NCBI GenBank assembly: GCA_036567785.1
Contig: DATCTV010000035.1
Span: 1 to 64,000, forward strand
DNA: 64,000 nt
Reading direction: 5' to 3'
From: Desulfomonilia bacterium
Lineage (GTDB): Bacteria > Desulfobacterota > Desulfomonilia > UBA1062
The notes beneath the pieces are model-generated. The model was not told the origin of the DNA. It made no database searches and saw only the letters and a list, made by a program, of their open reading frames with translations. The position numbers and the translations under genes were made by a program. Shown here piece after piece: positions 26,353 through 34,506 of this stretch (positions are counted from its first letter, which is position 1; every line of letters begins with the position of its first letter).

Positions 26353-27576
26353 CTACTTGATTGCTGTGCTCATCTGTATCATCGGCAACAGCACTGAAAT
26401 GATAATGAATCCTACGATAAACGCCATGAATATGATCATAACCGGTTCAAGTACGGAAGTAAGCCCGGCAACCGTTGTTTCGATATCGTCTTCATAGGCA
26501 TCCGCAGCCTTGATAAGCATCTCTTCAAGGGTTCCGCTTCGCTCGCCCACTTCAATCATATGATACACCATCGACGGGAATATGCCTGACCTCCTGAGCG
26601 GAGCGGCAAGAGTAGAACCTTCAATGATATCGTTTGTCGCCTCGCTCAGATACGCCTCCATAACCTTGTTCTGAACAATCGTCTTCACAATCGTCATCGC
26701 CTCGACAATAGGGACACCTGCCGTTAAAAGCGTACCGAGAGTTCTGGCAAACCTGGCAACCGACACCTTGACGAATACCGCGCCGAATAAAGGCATGCGC
26801 ATTTTGAACTTATCGAATTTGAGGGCGCCTGTCTCGGTCTTTTTCCAGCGGTTCAGAAGAAACATCGCGGCCACAAACAGAAGTATTATGATCCACCATG
26901 TCTTCCCAAGAAAAGAGCTGATTAAAATAAGGACCTTCGTGGGAAGCGGTAAGTTCTGATGCATGCTTTCAAACATCGATACAACCTTGGGAACAATCGT
27001 CGTGAGCAGAAAGAACACTATACCGACCGCAACAAACAGCAGCAGGACCGGATAGATCATTGCAGATTGAACTTTCGCCATGAGCTTGCGCTGGCCTTCG
27101 AGAAAATCAGCCAGACGGTCTAGAACGATATCCAGGGCACCGCTCGCCTCTCCTGACCTGACCATGTTTACATACAGATCGGGGAATATCTTCTTGTGCT
27201 GAGCCAATGCGTCGGCAAAGCCGGAGCCTTCGTTTACAGCATCCCTTACCTGTGCCATTGTTTTTTTCAGCGTGGGATTATCCGTCTGATCGTACAGGGC
27301 GCTAAGAGCCTCAACCAGCGGAACACTTGCCCCTATAAGGGTTGAAAGCTGTCTTGTAACAATTGCGACATCCTCTTTTTTGACTTTGCCGAGGATGTCG
27401 CGGATATTCGCCGTTCCGGTTTGTACCGCACCTACAGGGGCCTCTTCATTAATTGAACTTACAAAAAGGCCCATGGCCTTCAGCTTGACTTTCGCTTCCC
27501 TGAGGGATGCCGCATCGAGCATCCCTTTTTCGGTCTTACCTTTATCGGTATAACCTGTCCAGCTGAAGAGAGGCAA
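26353..27576 (-). CDS. gspF: Type II secretion system inner-membrane protein GspF
   Basis: A 407-residue platform protein with the two repeated GspF domains (about 70-195 and 270-395) and three membrane helices (about 170-195, 220-245 and 375-400). Characteristic parts are the tandem FARTLGTLLTAGVPIVEA and RQLSTLIGASVPLVEAL. It anchors the assembly ATPase, which is not encoded here. gspE, gspD and gspC, usually upstream, are missing; the upstream neighbour is a parvulin lipoprotein. Confidence 0.95.
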   Translation of the reverse strand: MPLFSWTGYTDKGKTEKGMLDAASLREAKVKLKAMGLFVSSINEEAPVGAVQTGTANIRDILGKVKKEDVAIVTRQLSTLIGASVPLVEALSALYDQTDNPTLKKTMAQVRDAVNEGSGFADALAQHKKIFPDLYVNMVRSGEASGALDIVLDRLADFLEGQRKLMAKVQSAMIYPVLLLFVAVGIVFFLLTTIVPKVVSMFESMHQNLPLPTKVLILISSFLGKTWWIIILLFVAAMFLLNRWKKTETGALKFDKFKMRMPLFGAVFVKVSVARFARTLGTLLTAGVPIVEAMTIVKTIVQNKVMEAYLSEATNDIIEGSTLAAPLRRSGIFPSMVYHMIEVGERSGTLEEMLIKAADAYEDDIETTVAGLTSVLEPVMIIFMAFIVGFIIISVLLPMIQMSTAIK

Positions 27577-27585
27577 GGCTACTCC

Positions 27586-28614
27586 TTACTTTGCCGGCTG
27601 AGCCTGTTGAGGTGCTGTTTTTGGAGCATTCTGAGAAGTCTGTGGTCCGGGAGCAGGTGCGCCGGGTGCTGATTCACCTGGTGTCCCGGGAGCGGCAGGT
27701 GCTTTCTGAGCTTCTTCTTTTGTCTTCTTGGCTGCTTCTTCCTGCGCCTTCTTGAAGTACTCCTCGTTTATTGTAATCGGGAAATCCTTCTTTACCTGTT
27801 CTTTCATCTTGTTGACGGCTTCCTCTTTCTTCTCTCTCTGAAGCTGCCTTTCTATCTGCGGTTTTACCTCGGCAAGGCTCTTTTCTTTCTTGGCCTCTAT
27901 GTCGTCACAGATAATAATATGATAACCGAAAGAGGATTTCACAATCCCGCTCATCTGACCTTTTTTAAGGGCAAAAGCGGCCTTTTCAAATTCAGGGTCC
28001 ATTCTTCCAGGTGTTACCCATCCAAGGTCTCCTCCCCTTTGAGCCGAAGGGCATTTTGATTTTTCTTTTGCAAGTTTTGCAAAATCGGCGCCTTTTTTGA
28101 GCTGGTCGAGAATCGCCTTGGCTTCAGGCTCAGTAGCGACAAGAATATGCCTTACCTTTACCCTTGGACCCTGTGCAAACTTGTCCTTGTTATCGTTATA
28201 ATATTTCGTGATGTCGGCATCGCTTATTTTAATGTTTTCTACAGTCGATTCCTCAAGATCACGGGCTAGAATCTGATCGCCAATATACTCAAGCTTCAGC
28301 TTTGTTTCAGGCTTCTTGTCTATGCCTCTCTTCTTTGCTTCCATTGCCATCATCTTTACTTCCGCCATCTTCTCGATGATTTCCCTTTTTGCCTCAGGCG
28401 TCGCATAACGCTCACGGTAAGGCTCTGGAATCTGGGACAGTATCGCATCAAGATCGGAATCCTTTATTTCGGTTGTCCCTATCTTGGCTATTACGTGCGG
28501 ATTGCTGAACTTAACCGCCTTCTGATCCGCAGGTTTTCCACCCTCAGTGCCCTTTGAACAGCCGACTACGGCCAATCCCAATACAACCAGTAAAATTATT
28601 AACCTTTTCACCAT
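27586..28614 (-). CDS. Parvulin-type peptidyl-prolyl isomerase lipoprotein
   Basis: A 342-residue exported PPIase. The signal peptide ends in lipobox VVGC, so it is probably lipid-anchored in the periplasm. A SurA-like N-terminal helical region (about 35-125) precedes one parvulin domain (VKVRHILVATEPEA to SSFGYHIIICDD), followed by a charged helix and a Pro/Ala/Gln-rich tail. The ATG at 28614 has AAAGGAG just upstream; GTG one codon on and ATG 28629 are alternatives. It heads the gsp operon, 9 bases before gspF, and may help fold secreted or secretin proteins. Confidence 0.88.
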   Translation of the reverse strand: MVKRLIILLVVLGLAVVGCSKGTEGGKPADQKAVKFSNPHVIAKIGTTEIKDSDLDAILSQIPEPYRERYATPEAKREIIEKMAEVKMMAMEAKKRGIDKKPETKLKLEYIGDQILARDLEESTVENIKISDADITKYYNDNKDKFAQGPRVKVRHILVATEPEAKAILDQLKKGADFAKLAKEKSKCPSAQRGGDLGWVTPGRMDPEFEKAAFALKKGQMSGIVKSSFGYHIIICDDIEAKKEKSLAEVKPQIERQLQREKKEEAVNKMKEQVKKDFPITINEEYFKKAQEEAAKKTKEEAQKAPAAPGTPGESAPGAPAPGPQTSQNAPKTAPQQAQPAK

Positions 28615-28727
28615 GTTCTCCTTTCTCATCTTTCTTATAATTTTTGGTTTAACTTAAAACCTTTTTTATATCGTTATTTATGAAACTGAAGAAACGATAG
28701 CATCATTGGGTTTCTCTGTCACTAGTG

Positions 28728-28733
28728 ATTATA
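28728..28733 (-). promoter_or_regulatory. Possible -10 element before the gsp operon
   Basis: On the minus strand a perfect TATAAT lies about 115 bases upstream of the parvulin gene, in the 158-base gap after the thiamine pyrophosphokinase gene. No good -35 hexamer is found 17 bases further up, so the site is only a candidate. Confidence 0.3.
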
Positions 28734-28772
28734 GAACATTAGCCAGTCTTAATCCTGTCATATCCTTCTCCA

Positions 28773-29414
28773 TCACTCCCCGCTTCTTATAATTACAGCA
28801 ATCAGAATACCATCCGAAACAAAAACCTCCGCGGAATTCGAACGGATGACATTGCTGACACCAATGGGGAAACTCATATCCATATTCATATTATCCGTCT
28901 CGTATTCGAATCCCTTCAAGGTTATGCCTTTTGCATAACGCTCAAGGGGAAGGAAGGAGACAATTGCACCGGCTTCATTCATAATAATGTTCTTTCTTTC
29001 GATCAGGAATATTTCATGGATTCCGGAAACAATCTTCGCATTAGCACCCTGTTTCATCGCCCTGAAGAGAAGGTGCACATTCGCCAGACTGTGGTCAAAT
29101 CTCGAGCCAATACCTGCCAGTATTTCAATTTCATCTGCGCCCTTCTCGATCGCCGCATCGACGGCAATCTGGGTATCGGTCATATCCTTTCTGCAATCAA
29201 ACCTGCGGATTTCTATTCCTTTTGAAACAAGTTCATCATGAAAACCGGAATGTAGAGAGTCCATATCTCCGACAACCATGTCTGGAAGTATGCCGGCATC
29301 CAGGCAATATCCGGCACCCCTGTCTGCTGCAATAATCATGGAAGAAAAAGAGGCCTTTTTTTTCAGCAGGTCTTTTTCAGGCCTTTCACCGCCCGTAACA
29401 ATAAGCGCTTTCAT
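28773..29414 (-). CDS. Thiamine pyrophosphokinase
   Basis: A 213-residue cytoplasmic enzyme that makes thiamine diphosphate from thiamine and ATP. Family signatures are the AADRGAGYCLDAGILPDMVVGD segment (IIAADRGA, PDMVVGDMDSL), DMTDTQIAVDAAIEKGA, the GSRFDHSLANVHLL core and the C-terminal beta domain with SNVIRSN. It is followed 11 bases upstream on the same strand by rfbC, so the two may be cotranscribed though unrelated in function. Confidence 0.9.
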   Translation of the reverse strand: MKALIVTGGERPEKDLLKKKASFSSMIIAADRGAGYCLDAGILPDMVVGDMDSLHSGFHDELVSKGIEIRRFDCRKDMTDTQIAVDAAIEKGADEIEILAGIGSRFDHSLANVHLLFRAMKQGANAKIVSGIHEIFLIERKNIIMNEAGAIVSFLPLERYAKGITLKGFEYETDNMNMDMSFPIGVSNVIRSNSAEVFVSDGILIAVIIRSGE

Positions 29415-29426
29415 CTTCTTTACTGT

Positions 29427-29972
29427 TTAAAACACATCTCCGATTTCACTCATTAACGGCAGCCGCCTGTCCTTGTCGGACAGAAGGATATCTTTAAAAG
29501 GCCAATCTATATCGAGCACTGGATCGTTCCATATTATCCCGCCTTCGGACTTCGGAGCATAGAATTCATCAACCTTGTAAAAAACAATACTTTCCGGCTC
29601 AAGGGTGCAGAAGGCATGTGCAAAACCCTTCGGAACCAGAAGCATCTTCATGTTATCGGCAGAAAGCTCCACACCTGTCCATTTCCCGAATGTCTCGGAA
29701 GTTTTCCTTAAATCAACTATCACATCATAGACGCTTCCCTTTAAGGTGCGGACGAGCTTTGTCTGGGCGTGAGGAGGCTTCTGGAAATGAAGGCCCCGCA
29801 ACACACCCTTTTCTTTTGAAAAAGAGTGGTTATCCTGCACGAAATCGATCTTGAAACCTTTATCTTCAAATATCCTTTTACTGTACGTTTCTGTAAAAAA
29901 ACCTCGCTGATCCTTGAATATTACAGGTTCAATTACAAACGCGTCTTTAAGGGATGTTTCCGTAAATTTCAT
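29427..29972 (-). CDS. rfbC: dTDP-4-dehydrorhamnose 3,5-epimerase
   Basis: A 181-residue RmlC-family cupin that epimerises dTDP-4-keto-6-deoxyglucose for rhamnose synthesis. The typical N-terminal DAFVIEPVIFKDQRGFF, catalytic histidine in LRGLHFQ, the VYDVIVDLRKTS strand, the PKGFAHAF loop and the C-terminal tyrosine segment VDEFYAP are seen. rfbA, B and D are not adjacent, so the gene is isolated from its pathway. Confidence 0.93.
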   Translation of the reverse strand: MKFTETSLKDAFVIEPVIFKDQRGFFTETYSKRIFEDKGFKIDFVQDNHSFSKEKGVLRGLHFQKPPHAQTKLVRTLKGSVYDVIVDLRKTSETFGKWTGVELSADNMKMLLVPKGFAHAFCTLEPESIVFYKVDEFYAPKSEGGIIWNDPVLDIDWPFKDILLSDKDRRLPLMSEIGDVF

Positions 29973-30021
29973 GAGCGCCAGATATATATCAACGTATCTA
30001 AGTTGGCAAGGATTAGACTAT

Positions 30022-30597
30022 CTAAGAATGAATCTTCTTTAAAAGCCATGCCATATTTACACCGAGCGTCTTCATGATGGCTATGCCTTCCTCATCCGAC
30101 TCTACCGACCCGGGTTCCCTCCCCATGCCCATATTCCAGTAGCTTGAACCTGGCACAATCATCTGGTTTATGAAGAAGAAATGGTTGATCGTATCGAATG
30201 CATACACTGCACCTGCCCGTCTGACCGCTATGACAGCCGCTCCCACCTTGCGCCTGAACATATCGGCGTTCATTTTTGCCACCATGCCCGCACGATCGAT
30301 CAGTGCCTTCATCTCTGCCGTCACATCCGTGAAGTAGGTGGGTGAGGCCAGTATTATTCCGTCGGCATCAAGCATCTTCTCGATATAACCGTTGAGCGGA
30401 TCATCTTTCACGGCACACCTTCTGTCAAGATTCTCACCGCATTTAAAGCATGCGGCACAGCCTCTGATTTTAATTCCTGAAAGCTGAATCATTTCAGTCT
30501 GAATACCGGCCTTCTCAAGCTCACTGAAAACATGTCCGATCAATATCCCGGTATTTCCGTTTTTTCGCGGGCTTCCGTTTATTGCAATAACTTTCAT
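30022..30597 (-). CDS. Iron-sulfur flavoprotein-like FMN reductase
   Basis: A 191-residue NADPH-dependent FMN reductase-fold protein. The flavin phosphate loop INGSPRKNGNTG opens it, and a compact cysteine motif CAACFKCGENLDRRC (C-x2-C-x2-C-x7-C) matches the 4Fe-4S motif of iron-sulfur flavoproteins. ASPTYFTDVT forms the second flavin loop. It likely carries electrons in the cytoplasm. AAAGGAG lies 5 bases before the start and a Fur-box-like sequence lies directly upstream. Confidence 0.88.
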   Translation of the reverse strand: MKVIAINGSPRKNGNTGILIGHVFSELEKAGIQTEMIQLSGIKIRGCAACFKCGENLDRRCAVKDDPLNGYIEKMLDADGIILASPTYFTDVTAEMKALIDRAGMVAKMNADMFRRKVGAAVIAVRRAGAVYAFDTINHFFFINQMIVPGSSYWNMGMGREPGSVESDEEGIAIMKTLGVNMAWLLKKIHS

Positions 30598-30616
30598 GTC
30601 CTCTCCTTTATCTCAA

Positions 30617-30635
30617 AATAATGATAATAATCTTA
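30617..30635. promoter_or_regulatory. Fur-box-like sequence
   Basis: AATAATGATAATAATCTTA matches the 19-base Fur consensus at 14 of 19 positions by eye. It lies 20 bases upstream of the iron-sulfur flavoprotein start, where a repressor could act. The surrounding region is A/T-rich, so chance similarity is possible. Confidence 0.3.
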
Positions 30636-30764
30636 ATAGCACAATGCCCGATCATTCAAAACCCATGACTTGACAGACACTATCGAACACCAAATTTATG
30701 CTTTTAAAAAAACCGCCAATCTGCTACTTCCTGAAGAATATTATTGCATATGAGGAGAAATAAA

Positions 30765-31922
30765 ATGAGACATCTTGAATGTGGTAGAAAGAATCTGTTT
30801 CTGTCTGTGTTCTTATCAGTTGCAGTTTTATTCCTGAGCGGATGCCCTGAAGTCACAATTACAAAAGGTCCTTACCTTCAGAATGTAACCACCGATGGCA
30901 TTACAATCTGCTGGGAAACCACATCGGCCTGCCTTGGTGCCGTTAATTATACATTAGCGGGCTCTGCCCAGGCAGTACCTTTTACTGCCGTCGAGGAGAT
31001 ACCTCAGACATTCCACACCATCAGGCTCAAGAATCTATCGACAGAAAGCTATTACGATTATCAGATAATCAATAAAGTGAAGTCCAGCCTGTTTAAAAAA
31101 TGGGTGGATAATCCAGGCCCTTCGTCAACCTTCAGAACGGCGCCGGATACCGAAACTCCTTTCAGTTTTACAGTATGGGGCGACTCTCAGGATAATCCGG
31201 ATATTTTCGGAAGGCTGATCAACCTGATGGATGAGTATGATCCCGATATAGCAGTCGGTGTAGGTGACCTGGTATCCGACGGATGGGTGCTTTCGGAATG
31301 GGATCTGAAACATTTCGGACCCATGAAGGATTTTCGAACAAGAATCCCTGTATTCTCAGCAATCGGCAATCATGAGGGTGAATCGCCTTATTTCTATAAG
31401 TATTTTTCACAACCCGGCAATGACCACTGGTTTTCTTTCACTTACGGAAACAGCATATTCATAGTGCTGGATTCTGTAATATTCTTCCCATACAGCCCTC
31501 AGCACCTGTGGTTCCTCAATACCGTCAAATCCGACGGCTTCAGGAATGCCGCACATAAATTCGTATTCTTTCATTATCCTCCATATACGGAACTCTGGAA
31601 CGGCCACTATTACGATGGAGACCAGCTTACAAGAGACTTCCTTGTGCCGGTTATCGAAGGATCCGGTGTCGATATTGTATTCAGCGGTCACACACATGCA
31701 TATGAACGCGGCAGATGGCCCCGGGAAGGTGAACCTTTTACCTATTATGTCGTAACCGGAGGAGGCGGGGGAGGTCTTGACACTGAAGCATGGAAAGACT
31801 GGCCTCAGCTTGAAATCATCGAGTCGCAGCATCACTTCATGATCATCGACGTAGACGGCGAGCACCTGAGCGGAAGGGCTGTGAATATAGACGGTGAGGT
31901 TATTGACAGCTTCAGCAAGTAA
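30765..31922 (+). CDS. Purple acid phosphatase-like metallophosphoesterase lipoprotein
   Basis: A 385-residue exported protein. The signal peptide ends in the lipobox FLSGC (about residue 27). Residues about 30-110 form a fibronectin-like N-terminal domain typical of purple acid phosphatases (ITKGPYLQNVTTDGITICW). The metallophosphoesterase domain holds metal motifs WGDSQDN, VGDLVSDG, IGNHEGE, FFHYPPY and FSGHTHAYER. The ATG at 30765 is chosen because GAGGAG lies 7 bases ahead; two earlier in-frame ATGs do not have this. It probably acts on phosphoesters in the periplasm. Confidence 0.9.
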   Translation: MRHLECGRKNLFLSVFLSVAVLFLSGCPEVTITKGPYLQNVTTDGITICWETTSACLGAVNYTLAGSAQAVPFTAVEEIPQTFHTIRLKNLSTESYYDYQIINKVKSSLFKKWVDNPGPSSTFRTAPDTETPFSFTVWGDSQDNPDIFGRLINLMDEYDPDIAVGVGDLVSDGWVLSEWDLKHFGPMKDFRTRIPVFSAIGNHEGESPYFYKYFSQPGNDHWFSFTYGNSIFIVLDSVIFFPYSPQHLWFLNTVKSDGFRNAAHKFVFFHYPPYTELWNGHYYDGDQLTRDFLVPVIEGSGVDIVFSGHTHAYERGRWPREGEPFTYYVVTGGGGGGLDTEAWKDWPQLEIIESQHHFMIIDVDGEHLSGRAVNIDGEVIDSFSK

Positions 31923-31931
31923 TACGATGAA

Positions 31932-31964
31932 AAGCCTCTGCCTTTTGTTACGGCAGAGGCTTTA
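31932..31964. terminator. Bidirectional terminator
   Basis: A perfect 9-bp stem GCCTCTGCC/GGCAGAGGC, extended by three A-T pairs on each side, with a 9-base loop. T runs flank it on both strands. It sits between the convergent metallophosphoesterase and marR genes and can end both transcripts. Confidence 0.8.
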
Positions 31965-31988
31965 TTACAATCCCCTTTTCTTTATCTT

Positions 31989-32489
31989 CTAGAAAACGAC
32001 CTCGACTGCACCGGGTTCCTCATTGCGAGGAACAGCTTTTTCAGGTCTTTTCTTTGTGCTTATGGTCTCGAGCAGTTTGCCGACATTGCCCATCGAGGAA
32101 ATCATTATAGAGGCTTCATTTTCATTCATAAGCTCCAGATATGAAGTGAATATATGGTAATGATGGGCCTGTACCTGCTTTATGATTCTTGCACCTTCGG
32201 GTGTCAGGCTTAGGTAAGTATTGCGTTTGTCTACCTCGTCTTTTGCTTTGGCAACAAGACCTTTTTCCGTCATGGCCGCAAGAAGCCTTGAAACAGCGAA
32301 AAGCGGCATATTCAATTCATTTGCAAGATCGCTTACCCTGCAGGGAGAATGCTTCAAAAGGAATTTCAGGGAATGAATGTCACGCCAGGAAAGGCCGAAC
32401 CGTTCCATGTCCATGTTCTCCAGTCTGTGAACCTCTTTGAAAATCTTGAATACAATTTCCTCAAGCAGATCATTTGTAACCCTGTTCAT
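31989..32489 (-). CDS. MarR family transcriptional regulator
   Basis: A 166-residue winged-helix regulator. The recognition region is RVSDLANELNMPLFAVSRLLAAMTEKGLV (helix-turn-helix around residues 56-82), the wing is KDEVDKRNTYLSLTPEG, and flanking N- and C-terminal helices form the dimer interface. GGGAG lies 9 bases upstream. It is divergent from a small lipoprotein gene and the shared intergenic region holds two perfect palindromes that could be its operators. Confidence 0.93.
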   Translation of the reverse strand: MNRVTNDLLEEIVFKIFKEVHRLENMDMERFGLSWRDIHSLKFLLKHSPCRVSDLANELNMPLFAVSRLLAAMTEKGLVAKAKDEVDKRNTYLSLTPEGARIIKQVQAHHYHIFTSYLELMNENEASIMISSMGNVGKLLETISTKKRPEKAVPRNEEPGAVEVVF

Positions 32490-32505
32490 AAATTAAATCT
32501 CCCAT

Positions 32506-32517
32506 TTGAAATTTCAA
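32506..32517. promoter_or_regulatory. Palindrome, possible MarR operator 1
   Basis: TTGAAATTTCAA is a perfect 12-base palindrome located 17 bases upstream of the marR start codon, next to its ribosome site. Size and symmetry fit a MarR-dimer half-site pair. The assignment to the adjacent regulator is by position. Confidence 0.4.
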
Positions 32518-32542
32518 TTTCAGCAAATTATATCAATCTTAC

Positions 32543-32555
32543 TTGCAAATTGCAA
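32543..32555. promoter_or_regulatory. Palindrome, possible MarR operator 2
   Basis: TTGCAAATTGCAA is a perfect 13-base inverted repeat around a single central base, between marR and the divergent lipoprotein gene. With the palindrome at 32506 it gives two sites 25 bases apart in a shared control region. Confidence 0.45.
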
Positions 32556-32651
32556 CTACACGGATCATTCATTAAAATATTCTTCCTTCCTTTTGTTTTA
32601 TCTAATGCTTGAATCATTTCAGCCGAAATATATTTCAAGGGGAGATATCAA

Positions 32652-33170
32652 ATGAACAAAACCATAAGTTACATTCTATCAATATTTTTCATTGCGTTCG
32701 TATCATCAGGTTGTTCAACGGTAAATGTAAAACAAATCCCTTCAAAAGAAGACCTTTCAGGAAAAGGCATTCTGATAGTGACCTCCTATGACACAAAAGG
32801 CGACATGGATGACAATAAGCCGACCTCTCACCAGATGATTATCGCAGTTTATGACGGGAACCCCGATGACGATGACTCCAAGATCATTCAGGAGGTCGAA
32901 GGCCCGGTATTGCGTGTAGAAAACCTTTTACCAGGCAAATATTATTTGAGAATAAAAGGCTGGAAGGATGAAAAAGGAAAGATTGACAGCTCTAAATCAC
33001 GGGACATGAAATTCAAAATCGAACCCGGAAAAATAACCGAGATCAACCTCGTGATCACAGATTATCTGAAGTCAACCATTCTAGTCGGTGGAGTGGCTGT
33101 TGGAACTGCAGCCTTACTGGCGGTAGGTTTTTCGGTTGTATTGGTGTTAGCCTTGATTGCGGCGATATGA
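32652..33170 (+). CDS. Small lipoprotein with C-terminal membrane segment, function unknown
   Basis: A 172-residue protein not recognised as a known family. The signal peptide ends in the lipobox VSSGC (about residue 20). Residues about 35-140 look like a small beta-sandwich (LSGKGILIVTSYDTKG, VLRVENLLPGKYYLRIKGW). The C-terminus is a glycine- and valine-rich hydrophobic helix (about 142-170). The SD site AGGGGAG is 7 bases upstream. It is divergent from the marR gene and may be under its control. Confidence 0.75.
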   Translation: MNKTISYILSIFFIAFVSSGCSTVNVKQIPSKEDLSGKGILIVTSYDTKGDMDDNKPTSHQMIIAVYDGNPDDDDSKIIQEVEGPVLRVENLLPGKYYLRIKGWKDEKGKIDSSKSRDMKFKIEPGKITEINLVITDYLKSTILVGGVAVGTAALLAVGFSVVLVLALIAAI

Positions 33171-33186
33171 AAACACCAAATGTATC

Positions 33187-34347
33187 TCATTCTCCCATCC
33201 ATTTTCTGATTGCCTTCATCCTGTCCTGCCAGGTATTTGAGAGTCTTTCAGCAAGGAATGCCCTGAAGAAACTGTCAAAGAGCTGAATGCCGGAATCCAT
33301 AAGGCTCATGCGTTCAAGAAAAGCCGCCTCTCGCTCGGCTGAAGGATCTTCGATAAGCTCCCCCTTTTCAATCCTTACCGGGGGGGATTTGAATGATGAA
33401 AAAACAAAAGAATCGCTTTTCAGATTGAGGCTCCAGCTCAGGTCGGCCTTTTCAAAATAAATCGCCGCTTCACAAATGTTCTTGCCTGCTGCAAGGGCTT
33501 TCTTTGCCTCACCGAAGTCCTGCTGGGGTCCTATTATTCTGCTCTTACGAACGCCCTTTTCAGGCTCTCCGGCAAGGAGGAACGAGTCGTGAAGATAAGC
33601 CACAAAAACCTCCCCCTTATTGAATGGCCCGTCCGTACAAATCCTGTATTCGCCCTGTGACATGCTTGTGGAATACATTGCCCAGAGCAGGAATTCGTGG
33701 CCTAGCCACCTGTTCTTGTTTATCTGCTGAAGGACATCCTTTGTCGAGGCCTTGTCCTCATGCGCCAGAGATGCCTTCATGCCGTCGTCTATCACCAGCT
33801 CGGCCCTGGCCATTGGATAAATTGAAACCAGCTTGAGCCCCTCAAAAGTCTGCATGAATTTGTCTTCCACAAGTTCAAGTGTTTTTGCGCTTACGGATGC
33901 GAACGTGACTGTCGAGGTCTTGACATTCCAGATAAGATCACACACGGACGGCACCGGCAGCGACCTTGTTACAAGGCTGGCCACAAGATTGTCTCTGATT
34001 TCCGCCTTTCGTTTTGACGGCATCTTTTTTATATCCGGATGATCCGCCATCCATTTGCCGCATTCAAGATCAAGCCTGCTCTTGATCACGGCTGCAGGAA
34101 CGCTTCTTTTGTCCCTTCTCAGTGAAAGTCCTATATAATCGCCGATCCTGGGAGAACCGAGGCTGAACGAGCTGTCGTTGTAGTCGAAAAGGCTGACCCA
34201 GCCGGTCGTTTCTTCATCGGGAAGGTTGTCTATCGGCGAGAATCTGTTCCTGTAAAGACAGTCGGCAAGCCATGATTCGATATCCGAAGGCACCGGCCCT
34301 TTCACCTTGTATTGCGATATGCTTACGGTATTCGATAATATCCCCAT
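33187..34347 (-). CDS. RdgC-like recombination-associated protein
   Basis: A 386-residue protein resembling RdgC, a ring-shaped DNA-binding protein that limits RecA action in some proteobacteria. Shared features include the central stretch RAEIRDNLVASLVTRSLPVP (here KAEIRDNLVASLVTRSLPVP), the WNVKTSTVTFASVSAKTLE segment, and GHEFLLWAMY. It is longer than the usual ~300 residues, with extra sequence after residue 250. The SD site AAAGGGAA lies ahead of the ATG at 34347. Its 3' end meets the lipoprotein gene with 16 bases between. Confidence 0.7.
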   Translation of the reverse strand: MGILSNTVSISQYKVKGPVPSDIESWLADCLYRNRFSPIDNLPDEETTGWVSLFDYNDSSFSLGSPRIGDYIGLSLRRDKRSVPAAVIKSRLDLECGKWMADHPDIKKMPSKRKAEIRDNLVASLVTRSLPVPSVCDLIWNVKTSTVTFASVSAKTLELVEDKFMQTFEGLKLVSIYPMARAELVIDDGMKASLAHEDKASTKDVLQQINKNRWLGHEFLLWAMYSTSMSQGEYRICTDGPFNKGEVFVAYLHDSFLLAGEPEKGVRKSRIIGPQQDFGEAKKALAAGKNICEAAIYFEKADLSWSLNLKSDSFVFSSFKSPPVRIEKGELIEDPSAEREAAFLERMSLMDSGIQLFDSFFRAFLAERLSNTWQDRMKAIRKWMGE

Positions 34348-34506
34348 AGATTATTCCCTTTCATTAAAATTGCGATATTCTCCAGAATCTTAACATCATC
34401 CGGCAGTGCATCCGTGTAGCATATTTTACCTCGAATCCTCCAGAAGTTTATGCATGTTTCATCGGGGAAAATTTATTAAGAGTTCAATTCGAAAACATTC
34501 GTTGTT

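Noticed and set aside
25738-26397. 219-codon plus-strand frame opposite gspG and gspH
   Set aside because: Antisense to clear pseudopilin genes with cleavage sites; composition is that of a shadow frame.
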